Of a stretch of DNA of 64,000 bases, positions 21,425 to 32,960 are shown one piece after another; position 1 is the stretch's first letter; each line of letters opens with the position of its first letter. This stretch comes from Haplomitrium mnioides (lineage: Eukaryota; Marchantiophyta; Haplomitriopsida; Calobryales). The notes beneath the pieces were generated by a model that saw only the letters and a list, made by a program, of their open reading frames with translations, did not search any database and had not been told where the DNA came from. Both the position numbers and the translations under genes were made by a program. The stretch lies in assembly GCA_049999725.1 (NCBI GenBank), contig JBNGIS010015120.1:1-64000 (forward strand), given 5' to 3'.

Positions 21425-22454
21425 ACGCGGAGGCTTGTGGGTGGAAGTGCCTATGACCAGGGCGGGGATGGCCAATCCGGTACCCCCTTCCAGGGTAAGG
21501 GGCAGATTCAAGTACAAGTCCTTCAAAGGGTGACCAAAAGATGATCTTGATGCCTGGCTGGATGATCTGGAGAATACCTCAGCGGCAAATGGGGAAAGCC
21601 ATGTTAAAATCAAAATCTTGCACGCAGTCCTAAATGGAGAGGCACATCCATGGTATAAGGACTTGCCGGACAATGTCAAGAGAGATTGGGCAGCTTTCAA
21701 GACAACGTTCATTGTTGAATTCCGAGGAATCAGAGAAGAGAAAGAGGCACTGATCAAAATGGTTCAGTTGAGAATAAAGAGGAAAGAATCGGTAAGAAAA
21801 TTCCTTCAGAGATTCAAGAATGTGGCTTGCAAGCTAAATTCGCCAACCATCGACGGAATGTTGACTTCTTGGTTTCTTGCAGCCCTACCCAGAGGAATCG
21901 GAACCTGGGTGAGGTAGACAGATCCTCAAACTTTGGAAGGCGTGGTCAATGCAGCCTAGTTCCATGTCAAGGCTGCAATCACCAGCTCCAAAAGGAAGAC
22001 AAAGAAAATGTATGAATCTGAAGATTCTTCAGACACTTCGAAAAGTGAGGAAGAAACAAAGGAGAGTTCCGGCGCTACTTCGAAAAGCAAAGGAGGTTCC
22101 GATAGTAGCAGCTCAGAAGAGGAGCAGGACTCCAAGAAAAAGAAAAAAAAGAAAGATCACAGTAAAAAGAAGCGGGCCAAAGAACGAGAAGTGCATCACC
22201 GCAAAGGAGTTCGGAAGGGGAAATCAAAGGGGAGTGAACTCGAGCCCAAACCTAGCAGAAGGTCTGCCGGGAAGGATCGGATAGATGAATTAAGTGCAAA
22301 GATGGAGGCGATGAATATCCTCTTGGCCAGAATCAAACCAGAAGGTTGGCCACTTCCAACCAAGCGAGTCGGAGTATGGTGCATTCGATGTAACAAGCAC
22401 AGCCACTCCACTCAGAAATGCCTTGCGGAAAATAACGCAATTCACTACGTGTAG
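21425..22454 (+). pseudogene. Tat-like element gag
   Basis: The frame around 21540-21917 encodes LDAWLDDLENTSAANGES, KILHAVLNGEAHPWYKDLP and the FRGIREEKEALIKMVQLR block with a capsid-like retrotransposon gag pattern, ending at a TAG where ADPQT-like sequence would continue. The next frame, 22008-22454, is a Ser/Glu/Lys-rich tail (YESEDSSDTSKSEEETKESS, then KKKKKKKDHSKKK), followed by RIDELSAKMEAMNILL and a Cys block WCIRCNKHSHSTQKC (about 22378-22420). It forms the structural particle protein. Confidence 0.8.
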
Positions 22455-22455
22455 G

Positions 22456-23027
22456 AGGAAGCACCCGAATTCATTAGGGAAGAAGTGGACTATGTCTTTG
22501 AAGAGGCCCTTGAGGCGGTCTACCAAATCAGCAGAGGACCTCAAACTATGCTAAGTCGGCCTCCAAGTGTCAGCGGCAGACATGGAAATGGTTGGAGTGC
22601 AACCAGGCCCCCGTAGACAACTATTATGGTGTGCTGGAATTGTGGCCAGCCATGGCACATTTCCTCCAATTGTTCTGAACCCATAAAGAGTGGCTATGGA
22701 CAACCACTGGCTCTTTACTTTCAGTGCAAAAAGGAGGGGCATGTAGTTGTGAATTACCCGCTCAACCGAAGACCTGAAGCTAACCCTCACCCAAGTATGA
22801 ACCCTCCTCCATCCTCAGCAGTGAATTTAATAGAGTTGGAAATCCGCCATGAGGAGGAGGAAGCTGAATTACCCAGATGGGAAACCCCTATCTCGGAGGA
22901 TTGCTATCAGGTGGTAACCCGATCAGGAATCAAGTCCAAGCCAAAGAGCCAGCGGAAAAAAGAGAGAAAATTGAAGAAGATAATGGCTCTCGAATCCTCA
23001 CCTCGAAGTGATCTGGATTACAATTGA
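22456..23027 (+). pseudogene. Tat-like element gag zinc knuckles
   Basis: At 22632-22673 the frame reads CWNCGQPWHISSNC. Allowing for its first cysteine pair, this is a CX2CX4HX4C nucleic-acid-binding knuckle. A second knuckle follows as FQCKKEGHVVVNYP, with its last cysteine changed to tyrosine. It continues to a Lys/Arg-rich stretch (KPKSQRKKERKLKK). It packages element RNA. Confidence 0.75.
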
Positions 23028-23258
23028 GATAATCCAAAGTGGTTCTACCCGAAGCAATAGGACAATGTGCGGAAGCAGCTAGAGGCATTGGATGCTCTCG
23101 AAGAAGAGGAGGCAGCCCTAGAAACCCTGAAAAACATCTGAAGCAATCAGGAAAAGCCCAAAGAATCTGAAGTAAAGATCCCCACTCCAGAAGAAGAAGC
23201 TAAGCCCATTCCCTACAACATCTAGGCCGATGTAAGAGATTGCCCAGTTACGGCCATA

Positions 23259-23696
23259 GTGGGACAGCTGATCAAGGGCAGTCCAGTATATAGATGTCAG
23301 CTGAGAGAATTGTTGATGGGTCCAAAACAAAGAAGGAAATTACCCCGAGTCGGAGTCGAAGCGGATTTGCAACTGGTCTGCGAAGACAAAGGGGCACCAG
23401 AAATCGATATCCAAATAGCAGGGTGCACCTTATCCTTAGTGCCAACAGACGGATGGGTCGGAGTCAATATCATGATAGAGGAGACTGCCCATAAATTGGG
23501 ATTCAAGGAATTCCAACCCATTGCCAGAATCATGAGATTGGCAGATGGGTCCCGAGTAAAACCATTGGGCCTTCTACTTCGGATCCCTATCTTCATCGGA
23601 GGCAAGGAATTTAAATTGAACTACTTTGTGATGTGCCCAGCCCAAGCCTCTCCCTACCTAGTGCTAATTGGAAGACCATGGCTGTATGGAGCTTGA
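23259..23696 (+). pseudogene. Tat-like element protease
   Basis: The frame holds IDIQIAGCTLSLVPTDGWVG, a retropepsin-like region in which the expected D-T/S-G active site is degraded, followed by ARIMRLADGSRVKPLG and the conserved C-terminal LIGRPWL. The D-T/S-G loss means no proteolysis even if translated. Confidence 0.7.
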
Positions 23697-23723
23697 GTCC
23701 TCCACAATTGGGGGAATTCCACC

Positions 23724-24119
23724 TTGGTGTTTGGTCTTGAAAAGATGGAGGTGCACTACGGGCCAATCTCACATCTGGGAGAGACCCAAGCCGAAGACGA
23801 GTATGAAAGTGAATGGTCTGAAGAAGACGAAGAATCGAAATATCACTACTGGGTCCAGATGGTTAGTGAAGCTAGAGAGGATGATTTAACGGAAGAAGGG
23901 GTTGTGGGAGTCAATCAATTGGAACTTGAAGAGGGCACTAGGAAAACGCCTATGCAGAGGCAACCCACTGAATGTTCAACGAGAGGTAAGGACAACAAGG
24001 TCAGAGAAAAAGAGAGGTCCAAAGTGTCACATCTAAGCCCAACAGAGGAACATGGCATGTCCGAAGAACCACATCGGGTGCAGACAAGAACCATGAACCA
24101 GGCTAAGAGAGCGTCCTGA
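23724..24119 (+). pseudogene. Linker between protease and polymerase, Tat-like element
   Basis: An open stretch rich in Glu/Asp (DEYESEWSEEDEESKYHYW) with GLEKMEVHYGP at its start, which follows on from the protease's LIGRPWL block in related elements. No enzyme domain is recognised. Confidence 0.5.
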
Positions 24120-24131
24120 GAGCAAGGGGGT

Positions 24132-25290
24132 TTGCGATTAGCAACGCTCATACAAGAGGATGGATCAGAATGGAGAAATGAGGTGGGGATAGTGAGCCCA
24201 GCTCAACACAAATCCATAATTGTTCAAAAGGGACACAAATTCCATATCGGTTATGGATTATCCAAAAACGATGAGCAGTCCTTGACCCACCTCCTAGCCA
24301 AATTCAATGACACCTTTGCTTGGAGCCATGAGGATGTGAAGGGAGTTTCGAGAGAATTGGGGGAACATCGGATTGATCTAGATCCCGCAGCAATCCTTGT
24401 CAGGCAATACCAGTACTGGATGAATCCTCGATTCTCCTTGTTGGTAAAGGAAGAAATCGACAAATTGCTAGAAGCGGATTTCATCTACCCAATGCTGAAT
24501 AGCGAATGGGTATTGCCATTGGTCGTAGTACCAAAGAAAATCAGACAAGATGGAGAGCAAAAGATAAGGGTATGTCAAGATTTTTGAAAGCTAAATGCAA
24601 CAACAAAAAAAGATCACTACCCTTTGCCCTTCACCGATGGCGTTCTAGATCTTGTCGCATGACACGAGGTTTACAGTTTCTTGGATAGGTATTCAGGATA
24701 TAACCAGATCTGGATCCGAGAAGAGGATCAGCTGAAGACATCGTTCACCACAAAATGAGGGGTGTTTGCTTTCCGAACGATGCATTTTGGACTTTGTAAC
24801 GCACTCGGCGGATGATGATGAACATATTCCACGATTATCTGTGGAAAATTTTCAAGATATTCATTGATGACTTTGTGGTGTATGGAAAGATCTGCAACCA
24901 CGAGCGGGATCTGAGGCTCACTCTTCAATGGTGCCGAGAAACAAGATTGCGCTTGCACCCAAGAAAGTGCTTCTTCAGAGTGTCCAAAGGAATACTTCTA
25001 AGACATAGGATTTCGGGCAAAGGCATAGAGGTGGATCAGGAAAAGACTGCAATTTGGATGAAGGTAGCATTCCCAACCAACCTAAAGGAGGTACAAGGTT
25101 TTCTGGGATGTGTAAGGTACTATCAAAGATTCATTGAGCAGTTCGCCTCGATAGCCTTGCTACTCATTGAAATGACTAAGCAGGGTAGCACCTTTGAAGC
25201 CACTCCTGAAAGATTGACCAGCTTCAATGCATTGAATAAACGACTGGCCAACGCACCAATCCTCATACCACCAAGTTGTGAAAAGATTTC
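24132..25290 (+). pseudogene. Tat-like element reverse transcriptase
   Basis: 24132-24587 carries FAWSHEDVKGVSRELGEHRI, EEIDKLLEADFIYPMLNSEW and the VPKK block, ending at a stop in RVCQDF. The palm continues in pieces: CQDF, then FSWIGIQDITRSGSEKRIS-like DGYSGYNQI remnants near 24690, then the catalytic box IFIDDFVVYGK at about 24854-24890. The connection (VQGFLGCVRYYQRFIEQFAS) follows up to about 25290. The order and the box identify a Ty3/gypsy polymerase. Confidence 0.85.
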
Positions 25291-25293
25291 CAT

Positions 25294-25670
25294 GTGATGA
25301 TTGACGTATCAGGTTTCAGCATCGGAGCAGTGCTGAGCCAAGTGGATGAAAAAAGCAGGGATCATACGATATACTTTGCAAGTAGGATGTTGGCCGCAGT
25401 AGAAAGAAATTACTCAGCCATTGACAAAGAGGCATTGGGAATCATCTATTCCCTTAAAAAATTCAGGCACTACCTGTTGCATTATAAGGTGATCTTCCAC
25501 ATTGACCACAATGCTATGAAGTATCTGGTAAACAAACCAGATGTGATTGGTAGGATTGCAAGGTGGATCCTGTTGCTACAAGAGTTCAATTTTGAAGTTA
25601 GAATCAAACCAGGAAAGAAGCACAACAATGCTGACTTCTTCTCCCGGGTGGCTGGGCTAATCAATGAAAG
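25294..25670 (+). pseudogene. Tat-like element RNase H
   Basis: Reads MIDVSGFSIGAVLSQ, ERNYSAIDKEALGIIYSLKK, FHIDHNAMKYLVNK and NNADFFSRV. The acidic D-E-D residues of retrotransposon RNase H are in place. The open frame runs on to 25998 into the integrase zinc region. Confidence 0.85.
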
Positions 25671-25699
25671 GGAAGTAGAGGATGCCTTCCCAGATGAGG

Positions 25700-27005
25700 A
25701 CTTGTTCCAGGTCAGAATAGGACAGCCAACAAATTATGCTACAATCATTAAATTCCTAAGTACATCACAGATTCGGAAGGGTAGCAACAAAGAAGAGGTT
25801 GCAGTGTTCCTTAGGAAAGTGAAACCTTATCTATTAGTGAAAGGGGTGTTACACAAAAGAGGACTTGATAGAATGATCAGAAGGTGTTTGGAGCAAGATC
25901 AAGCCACAATAGTGATGCAAGCTCTGCATGGAGAGGAAGTGGGGGGTCACTTTGCAGCGGATGTCACAGTGAGGAAAGTGCTAAGTGCCGGATACTAGTG
26001 GCCAACCCTGCACAAGGATGTGCACTTCTGGGTGAAGAGGTGTGATGTCTGTCAGAGGACATGAAAGCCAGCAGCTAGCCAACATCACCCTTTGGTGCCA
26101 ATTATCCCTCTAGCACCATTTGAAAAGTGGGGAATAGATTTCATTAGGCCAATTGCGCCATCCACCAGAAGAGGCAACAAGTACATCCTCCTAGCAACAG
26201 ACTACGCCACCAAATGGGTGGAGGCCAGGGCTACCAAAAAGGATGATGCCAAAACAGTGGCAACATTTCTGTATGAACAAATGTTTTGCAGGTTTGGGCC
26301 ATCCCTGGAACTGGTGAGTAACCAGAGAACCCACTTTATCAATCAGGTGATAAAGGATCTGACCTCCAAGTACCTAATTAAGCACCGATGCACTACGGCC
26401 TACCACCCAAATGCCAATGGATTGACAAAAAGAGCCAATGGGATAATGAGGAAGATCCTCAGTAAGACAATGACACCCAATAAGGCAGATTGGGATTTTA
26501 AGTTGCTCACAACATTACATGCCTACAACCTGGCCTACAAAACCACTACATGCCACTGTCCTTACTTTCTAGTCTTTGGACAGAATGCACTAGTTCTAAT
26601 TGAATGAGAAGTACCAACCCGAAAAGTTTTGGAGGAAGGTAGAATGGCAGAGAATCAGAGCCGAAGAGAAAGACTGTATCAGTTGGAACAATTGGAGGAA
26701 TCAAGGGAACAAGCCCAAATACGTTTGGAGCACCGCCAACAACTACAGAAGCATCAGCATGACAAAAGACTGAAACCGACAGATATTTTGGAAGGGGAAT
26801 TGGTATTGCTTTACAATAGTCGGTTTGTACATTTTTCGGGAAAGCTACACACTAGATAGATGGGGCCATTTGTGTTGAGAAGACTGCATCAAAATGGATC
26901 TGCAGAGTTGGAGACTTTGGAGGGAGAGCGATTCACTAATCGGATTCATTACGCCCATCTGAAAGGTACATTCATAGAGAGGAGGACGTTGAGGGCTCAA
27001 AATCA
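25700..27005 (+). pseudogene. Tat-like element integrase
   Basis: The zinc-binding N-terminus is MQALHGEEVGGHFAADVTVR, then a TAG at the GY/WP junction (25996-25998), then KRCDVCQRT. The core (26092-26607) has FEKWGIDFIRPI, SNQRTHFINQV and YHPNANGLTKRANGIM: the first aspartate is kept, the second is changed (D to N in SNQRTHF) and the glutamate appears lost (TKRANG). The C-terminal GPY/F-like tail (LVLLYNSRFVHFSGKL, then MGPFVLRRLHQNG) runs to about 26960. Catalytically dead. Confidence 0.85.
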
Positions 27006-27189
27006 ACAAGCTAAGGGGGATCGGATCTGAATCGACAAGGGTAGGTGAGTTTTCAAGTGAGTATGGGTGGGTATGTGAGTTTGTGAAGTACAATTCATCA
27101 AATTTTGGGTACCAACTAGCAGCACAGCGGATAAGAGGGAACCAGATAGAGGTCGAGGAGGTGTGTTCACGAAGACGCTTCACACTTCA

Positions 27190-27200
27190 AAGAGGAGTTA
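27190..27200 (+). promoter_or_regulatory. Polypurine tract of Tat-like element
   Basis: AAAGAGGAGTTA lies directly before the right LTR's TGTCAGC and is the expected primer site for plus-strand DNA synthesis. Confidence 0.55.
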
Positions 27201-30105
27201 TGTCAGCCAGTGGAACAGGAGCTAATCCGGATTACAAAGGACTAGAAGTGGCACAATAATATTTCTCCATTCTGAAGTGGTAAGATAATTTAGAAGCAAC
27301 AAAATAACTCTAATTGGAAGCTAAGCACATGTTACTTCATTTTCCTGATCGGAAGTAGTGGAATCAGACTCATATTGTGAAGGAAGGAGGCAAGAGTCGG
27401 AGATGACAGTGCTAGAAAATCCCGAAAGGATGGGACCGGAAGAGAGAAGGAATACGGGGCAGAGTGAAGGGAATTAGAAGAGCAGAGGAGAATCGCAATG
27501 GATCATCAGGTAGAGGAGACCACAAGACGGATTTCAAGGAAGGTCGCGCGTCAGCAGGGCAGGGAAGGAAGCACTAACTAAAGAATTAGGATCGCCCAGC
27601 AAGTCAGAAGGGAGGATTCAAAGTAGGGGACAAGGGCAACAACCATCGAAGAGCAATGACAACACTAGAGATTGGGAGACACCTCTTTCTCCAGGTAAAA
27701 ATGGATGTTTTCTCACAATCCAAAGTCCTATCATGAGAGCAAGGGTGGAAGTCCGAAGTAGGTATTGGAAGTAGTTCCTCAGAAGGCACACACAGACAAA
27801 ACTCTAGAGGGTCAACTTCGGAGTCTTCACGGAGAGGTGGTGGGCCCTAGTAGGGCTTAATGAGACCCCGCCTTCCTAAGTGGGGAGCCTACTTAAGGGG
27901 GTTCCGATTCATCTTTCAATGTAGGGATCTCAGGTAAGAGGGTTTCGAATGACCTCCTTAAGTGGAGCGCCCACTTAACAGGGATCCATTGGGGGATCCA
28001 ATCCGAAGAACAAGGAGTGCCGAAACAGCAATCTATTGAAGATCCGACGCTCTTCGGAATCCAGCCAACTTCGAAAAGAGGGTCAACTGCAGAGTCAGAC
28101 GGAGAGAAGGTCAATCGCGATGTTCCAACTTCCTCGTTGAAAACGGCATCGGACGGGGCTCTTTGGAACCCAGTCAACTTCGGAGAGGAGCTACTGACGG
28201 TCCAACTTCCCACCAGCGGACGACAATGGAGGACATAGGGTCTTGCTTTGGAATCGCCTTGCGGACTTAGCCTTTTTTGGATTCATCGGATTTGGAGACC
28301 ACGGTTCTTTGGATGAGTCTTCTGCTCTACCCTTGGAATTCATCTTCGGATCTCCTTCAGCCTTACAACGTCGGATGTTTCTTTTCAGCTGCAACTAACT
28401 CCATTGCGGATCTAAATGACGTAGCGACATTGGCTTGATCATCATCAAGGTCACTCAAAAACTACTTCAGAAATATGCAACTTCATAAACGCCAAGCTCT
28501 ACTCTTTGGATTGAAAGCTCAAATCTACACCAAGCTGCCCAGGGTTGGATCTACGACAGGATCAAGATCCCAAAAGACAGCCTTCACCAATATTCAACTA
28601 GGTTTTCAGCTTTCGCGCCAAGTCCAGCAGACCAGTCGGCGCTAGTGGCATCTTCTCTGGATTCAACGGAACTTCAGAATGATAGTTGGAGACTTCGAAC
28701 TAACTTCTTCAGTTGGACCTTGCTGGTACCAGCCCAATGTTACCGCGTCCTAAGACCGTTGCTTAACAAGATTAACTACCTAAAGTGGGGGAAATAAGAA
28801 GGCTTCGGAAAGGTAAGCGTTGGGAGTATAAATGGATCGTCTGCGATGTTTTGGGGGTTGATTGTGGATGCCAGCTTGCAAGTCACGAGAACGACAGCAG
28901 AAAGGAAGACACACAAGGGAGGGAGGGTAGAATTCTTAAGGCTTTACTTGAAGTAGGTGAACTCGAGCAGGGGGCTAGTAAGAGTTGAGGTGGACTGGAA
29001 GGGCGTTGGGAATCGCTGGGCGGGAAGCTCTAGAGGCTCAATCGATCCAGGTGTACTCATCACTTAGGGTGGACCAACATTGGAGGTGGACCGATACTTG
29101 AAAGCAAAAGGAAGTCTGGATTGTCGTGAAATCAGAGAGGTTGCCAAAGTGGGATCTTTGGGGTCGTCTGAGTGTAGTCTGTGTAGGAGCAACAATCCCA
29201 GGAATGTTTAGAGGGCGTTTTTGGTTTATTCTCTCAAGGGAAGCCAAGGAGGAGTAGATGCATTCGTGCCCGCGTACGATGTAGAAGATCCAGCAAAGCT
29301 TCAGGGTGGAGTGGGTGGCTAGCAGTCGAGAGGACTGTCTTCCAGAGGTGGAAGTTAAAGAAATCCTCTTCCAAGCCTGAGGAAGTAAATTCAAGGCTTC
29401 TTGTGAGGGAAGTAAAAAAACTATTTGGAGAAGGGTGCGTGGGTGGAAGTGGGAAGTGTGATTGGAATCATGGAAGTCTAGAGGAAGGTCGGAATTGCTA
29501 AAGTTGACATCGGAAGTCAAAGGAATACAGTAAAGATTGGATCTTGGGAAAGTCAGAAGAGCTGCATTGAGAAGGGAGAAATGGAGTGTTTAGAGTTCAA
29601 CCTGGTGTTGCAGAGGCCACCCCAAGTCAGAGGATCATTGGCGGAGTGTATCGTGGGTGTGTGTGTTCGTGGGTCAATTAGTTTTGTCTTCTGTTTGTAT
29701 TTCTTGAAACGACACTTCGGATCCAAAGTAGACAGGATTTCAGCTCAGCAGGAAGCTAAGAACTAGTCTCAGAGGGGAGGTTAGTACCGTGAACAGGTCC
29801 TCTGTATAATTTGGATGTCAGGGCTTAATCCTATATTGTAAAACTTTGAGTTTGGATTCTATTTCGGATCCCTGAAATCCACTTTGGAATTTGATCAGAG
29901 AAGCTTTTGAGGTGTAGATGAATGTCTGAATGAAGAATTGAATAAGGAGAAGGGTTTGTAAGGTGAGGAGGAACATCCTTAAGGCCTCAAAGTGATAACT
30001 TGCAGCGGGACCATCTCATAAAAGAACCTAAACCCCATAAATGCCCACCCTTTCCTTCCGAAGAGTAGTCTTTGGGGATTAACGTCTGAAAGAGGGGGTT
30101 GACAT
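27201..30105 (+). repeat. 2.9-kb right LTR of Tat-like element
   Basis: Begins TGTCAGCCAGTGGAACAGG, ends GGGGGTTGACA, and is followed by TSD TTATA. It has no coding domain. At 27860-27990 it carries several copies of a motif (CCTAAGTGGGGAGCC / TACTTAAGGGGGTTCCGAT) also found in the three solo LTRs of the window. Small open frames inside (28017-28238, 28785-28988, 29581-29766) have no family features. Confidence 0.85.
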
Positions 30106-30254
30106 TATACGAATTCCTAATATAGGCAAAAGAAAAGCTTTGGATCGATTTAATCAATGGTTGAAGACTCACACTAGAATGGAAGTGGCAATGAGAGAGC
30201 CCTCTCAACTAGAAGAAGCAATGCACATGGCTGAATGATGTGACTCACTCCTAG

Positions 30255-30722
30255 TGTAATAGTTTAAGTATAATGTTGTGACATTTATTAGAAAATAGCA
30301 AGGAGTGACTGAAGTGGTAGGAATTTATTTTTAGCGTTCACATTATTTTAAGGTTACTGACCTTTGAAGTTACTTAAGTGAAGTGGTATAAGGTTACTTT
30401 TATGGTTGAAGTGAGATAAGATTACTTGCCTTCCAAGTTACTTTTAGAGAAGTAAGATAAGATCATTTTTAAGGCTGAAATTGGAAGTGACTTGTAAGTG
30501 TCGAAAGGGGGATAACACCTTATTCTCTTATGTAAATATAACGGCTACACAACCCCACTCTAAATTTTGAAGTTTCTCTCAATTTGGTTTAGCTCTTTTG
30601 TTTTTTGGATTTGGCTTGCACTCTAGGCTTTTTCTTGCTTATTGGTCTTGAGTTGCATAACTCTATTAGAGTTGTCTTGGAGTTGCTTCTTATTTGGAGG
30701 TTGGTCTTTCAGATCTTTTACA
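30255..30722 (+). repeat. Array LTR 5
   Basis: TGTAATAGTTTAAGT to CTTTTACA, 468 bp. The following PBS is decayed to TTGTTTTCAAAGAG. Confidence 0.85.
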
Positions 30723-31378
30723 TTGTTTTCAAAGAGAGGTTCAATTTTATGGGGAGTTATATAGAGAATCAAGAAGCAATGATTCAAGCAATGCATCAAC
30801 AAATTGAACATCTTTCTTGCCTTTTGGAAATTCAAATGCAAGTTGGAAAAAAGCACAATTTCAAGAAGAAGAGAGCCATATGCGGTTGCTCAAACCAAAA
30901 GCATGTGATAATGAGACGATTCTTGTGTGTTGACAAATTTCCTATTTGATTGCAAGGAAGACTTTGAGGCTACAAACATCAAATAAGATGTTGAAGAATT
31001 CTATTTGGTGCAAGTCAATTGGATGGAGTCGTAAGAACTTGGTGGAGATATCAAATAGAGCAAGCTCTATATAGATTTGTTTCTCTAATTGCTTCTGAGC
31101 AAGAGTTCGAAGAAGTGGTGAATTTAAGATTTAAGGTTCTGAATGCTCCAAAAATGGCAAGAGATTGATGGTAGAAATGAAACAATGGCGTATAATAAGG
31201 AACTATGTCACACAATTTCAAATTATCATTATACAAATTCCTAATATAGGTAAAAGAGAAGCTTTGGATGAATTTAATGAAGGATTAAAGCCTCACACTA
31301 GAATGGAAGTGGTAGTGAGAGACCCATCTCAGCTAGAAGAAGCAACGCACATGGCTGAATGATACGACTCACTACTAG
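30723..31378 (+). pseudogene. Array internal segment 5: gag fragment
   Basis: Encodes SYIENQEAMIQAMHQQIEHLSCLLEIQMQVG and, at 31165-31362, EALDEFNEGLKPHTRMEVVV and DPSQLEEATHMAE. Unlike units 1-4 it lacks the shared TAA (it reads GATGTTGAAGAATTC), so it belongs to a different subgroup. Confidence 0.75.
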
Positions 31379-31752
31379 TGTAATAGTTTAAGCATAATGT
31401 TGTGATATTTATTAGAAAATAGAGAGGAGTGAACGAAGTGGTAAGAAGTTATTTTTAGCATTGACATCACTGTAAGGTTACTTGATTTTGAGGTTGCTTT
31501 AAGTGATGTGGTATAAGGTTACTTTGATGGTTGAAGTGAGATAAAATTACTTGCCTTCTATGTTACTTTTAGAGAAGTAAGATAAGATTACTTTTAGGGC
31601 TTAAATTGGAAGTGACTTGTAAGTGTAGAAAGGGGGATAACACCTTCTTCTCTTGTATAAATAGAAGGGCTACATAGCCTCACTCCTTATTCTTGAGAGT
31701 TCTTCTAAATTAGGTTTGGTTCTTTGGTTGTTTGGTTTTGGCTTACACTTTT

Positions 31753-31850
31753 AACAACCGCTACTTTGAAAGAAACATGCTACTTAAAACAAGAACCTTT
31801 TGTTTTTAGAAAATTTGTGATTTTTTAATTCAAAAAACATAAAAAAACGA
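31753..31850 (+). repeat. Left terminal inverted repeat
   Basis: AACAACCGCTACTTTGAA, then ATGCTACTTAAAACAAG, then TTTGTGATTTTTTAATTC. Each block has a counterpart in the same order at the right end on the other strand; overall about 70% by eye. Confidence 0.7.
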
Positions 31851-32569
31851 GGCTATTTAAAAAACAAAAAGTACATGAGTTTTTTAGATTTGGTTTTGGT
31901 CATTTCAACAAGCATGATAGAGCAAGAGTCAATTTCGTTATTCAAAATCAATCAATATTATTAGTTTTCAAGAAAGTATTGGAAAACTCGAATTTGATGA
32001 AAAGCATAAAAATTATAGTAAGTTTTCACCAAAAAATTGCATTTATCATTGATTACAATTCTAAGCCTAAAAGTTGAAATACACGTCACAAGAAAGTATT
32101 TTGAAATATGTTTGATTGGAGAAACTCTAAGCACGCGTAGACATGGTGCTCTTTCAAACCTTTTTGTTGGAAAAAAATTACAAAACATGAAGAAAAAACC
32201 CGAGGGGACTAGAAGTCAAGGGAAGGAGTTTGCAATGGTAAGCACAGAAATAAAGAAAACTAAACATTGCATGGATTTAGGAGCTTTTTTCTAAAGTTCA
32301 AGAAAGAAGGAAGCTTTCACTTGTAGTTGAAAATCCATGCAATCAAAAGTTAATGTGGGCTTTCAAAAAGGTTTCAACATTTAAAAATATGTTGTAGCTA
32401 AGTACATTGAATTAAGATTGTAAATAAGCAAGTTCTAGACTTGATTCAACTAAACAAAGGTCTCAAGATCTACAAAAGAGTCTATAACTTGTGCACAAAC
32501 AAAGTTTAAATCGATAGTCTTTATATGAAGAAGCTTGAAGGTTGTATATGAGAAGTAGAACTTGTGGAA
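31851..32569. other. AT-rich subterminal spacer
   Basis: No gene seen. Short frames at 31961-32294 on both strands overlap each other and show no domain. Composition matches the AT-rich tails at 7110-7350 and 50750-51010. Confidence 0.5.
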
Positions 32570-32960
32570 GGCTTGAACTTCCACCCCAATGTCTACGTAC
32601 GAATAGGAATCCAAGCTCAACATATGAACAATCCACCCCAAAGTCTTTTTGCGCTTAGGAATCCAAGCTCAACATGTGAACACTCCACCCTAAAGTTTAT
32701 GCGCGTATAAGAATACGAACTCACCATCTGAACATTCCACAACAAAGACTGACAAGAACTTAGGTTTTAGATTCCATAGAAGAGTTTTTGTACGCTATAT
32801 GTTTTGCTTGCGAATCAATGTCTATGTGCGCATAGGGTTCACACTTCTACAACAGATAATACAGATTGTAAACGTTCTATTTCTTGCAACAAACTCTATG
32901 CATGCAAAAGATTTTGATTTCTAATTTAGAATCTAAAAGTTAAAGCAGGTACAAAGCTCT
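32570..32960. repeat. Left subterminal palindromic array
   Basis: Degenerate units with TCTACGTACGAATAGGAATCC, TTTATGCGCGTATAAG and TCTATGTGCGCATAGGGTTC spaced about 60-70 bp. The ATGYGCGCAT-type core is the same as in the right subterminal array, and the position is symmetrical within the element. Confidence 0.65.

Larger units (their letters stand above)
21223..30105 (+). mobile_element. Tat-like Ty3/gypsy element with 2.9-kb LTR
   Basis: The perfect TSD TTATA (21218-21222, 30106-30110) flanks TG...CA ends. The plus strand carries gag, CCHC knuckles, protease, reverse transcriptase, RNase H and integrase (21425-27000), then a 2905-bp right LTR. The integrase resembles the plant Tat/Athila side of Ty3/gypsy (GIDFIRPI, KYILLATDYATKWVEA) rather than chromoviruses, and no chromodomain is seen. 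The left LTR keeps only 202 bp, so most of it, the PBS and the start of gag were deleted. GC content is visibly higher than in the neighbouring array. All frames are broken. Confidence 0.9.
20707..30254 (+). pseudogene. Array internal segment 4: gag fragment (split)
   Basis: The parts are 20707-21222 and 30111-30254. It reads ENQEAMIQAIHQQVEYLSCL...WWRYQIEQAQHG, with the shared TAA. It is split by the Tat-like element 21223-30105, whose TSD TTATA restores TTATCATTATACGAATTCC on removal. Confidence 0.75.

Noticed and set aside
22196-22544. Minus-strand frames over the Tat-like gag
   Set aside because: They are antisense to the Lys/Ser-rich gag tail and knuckle region and have no domain.
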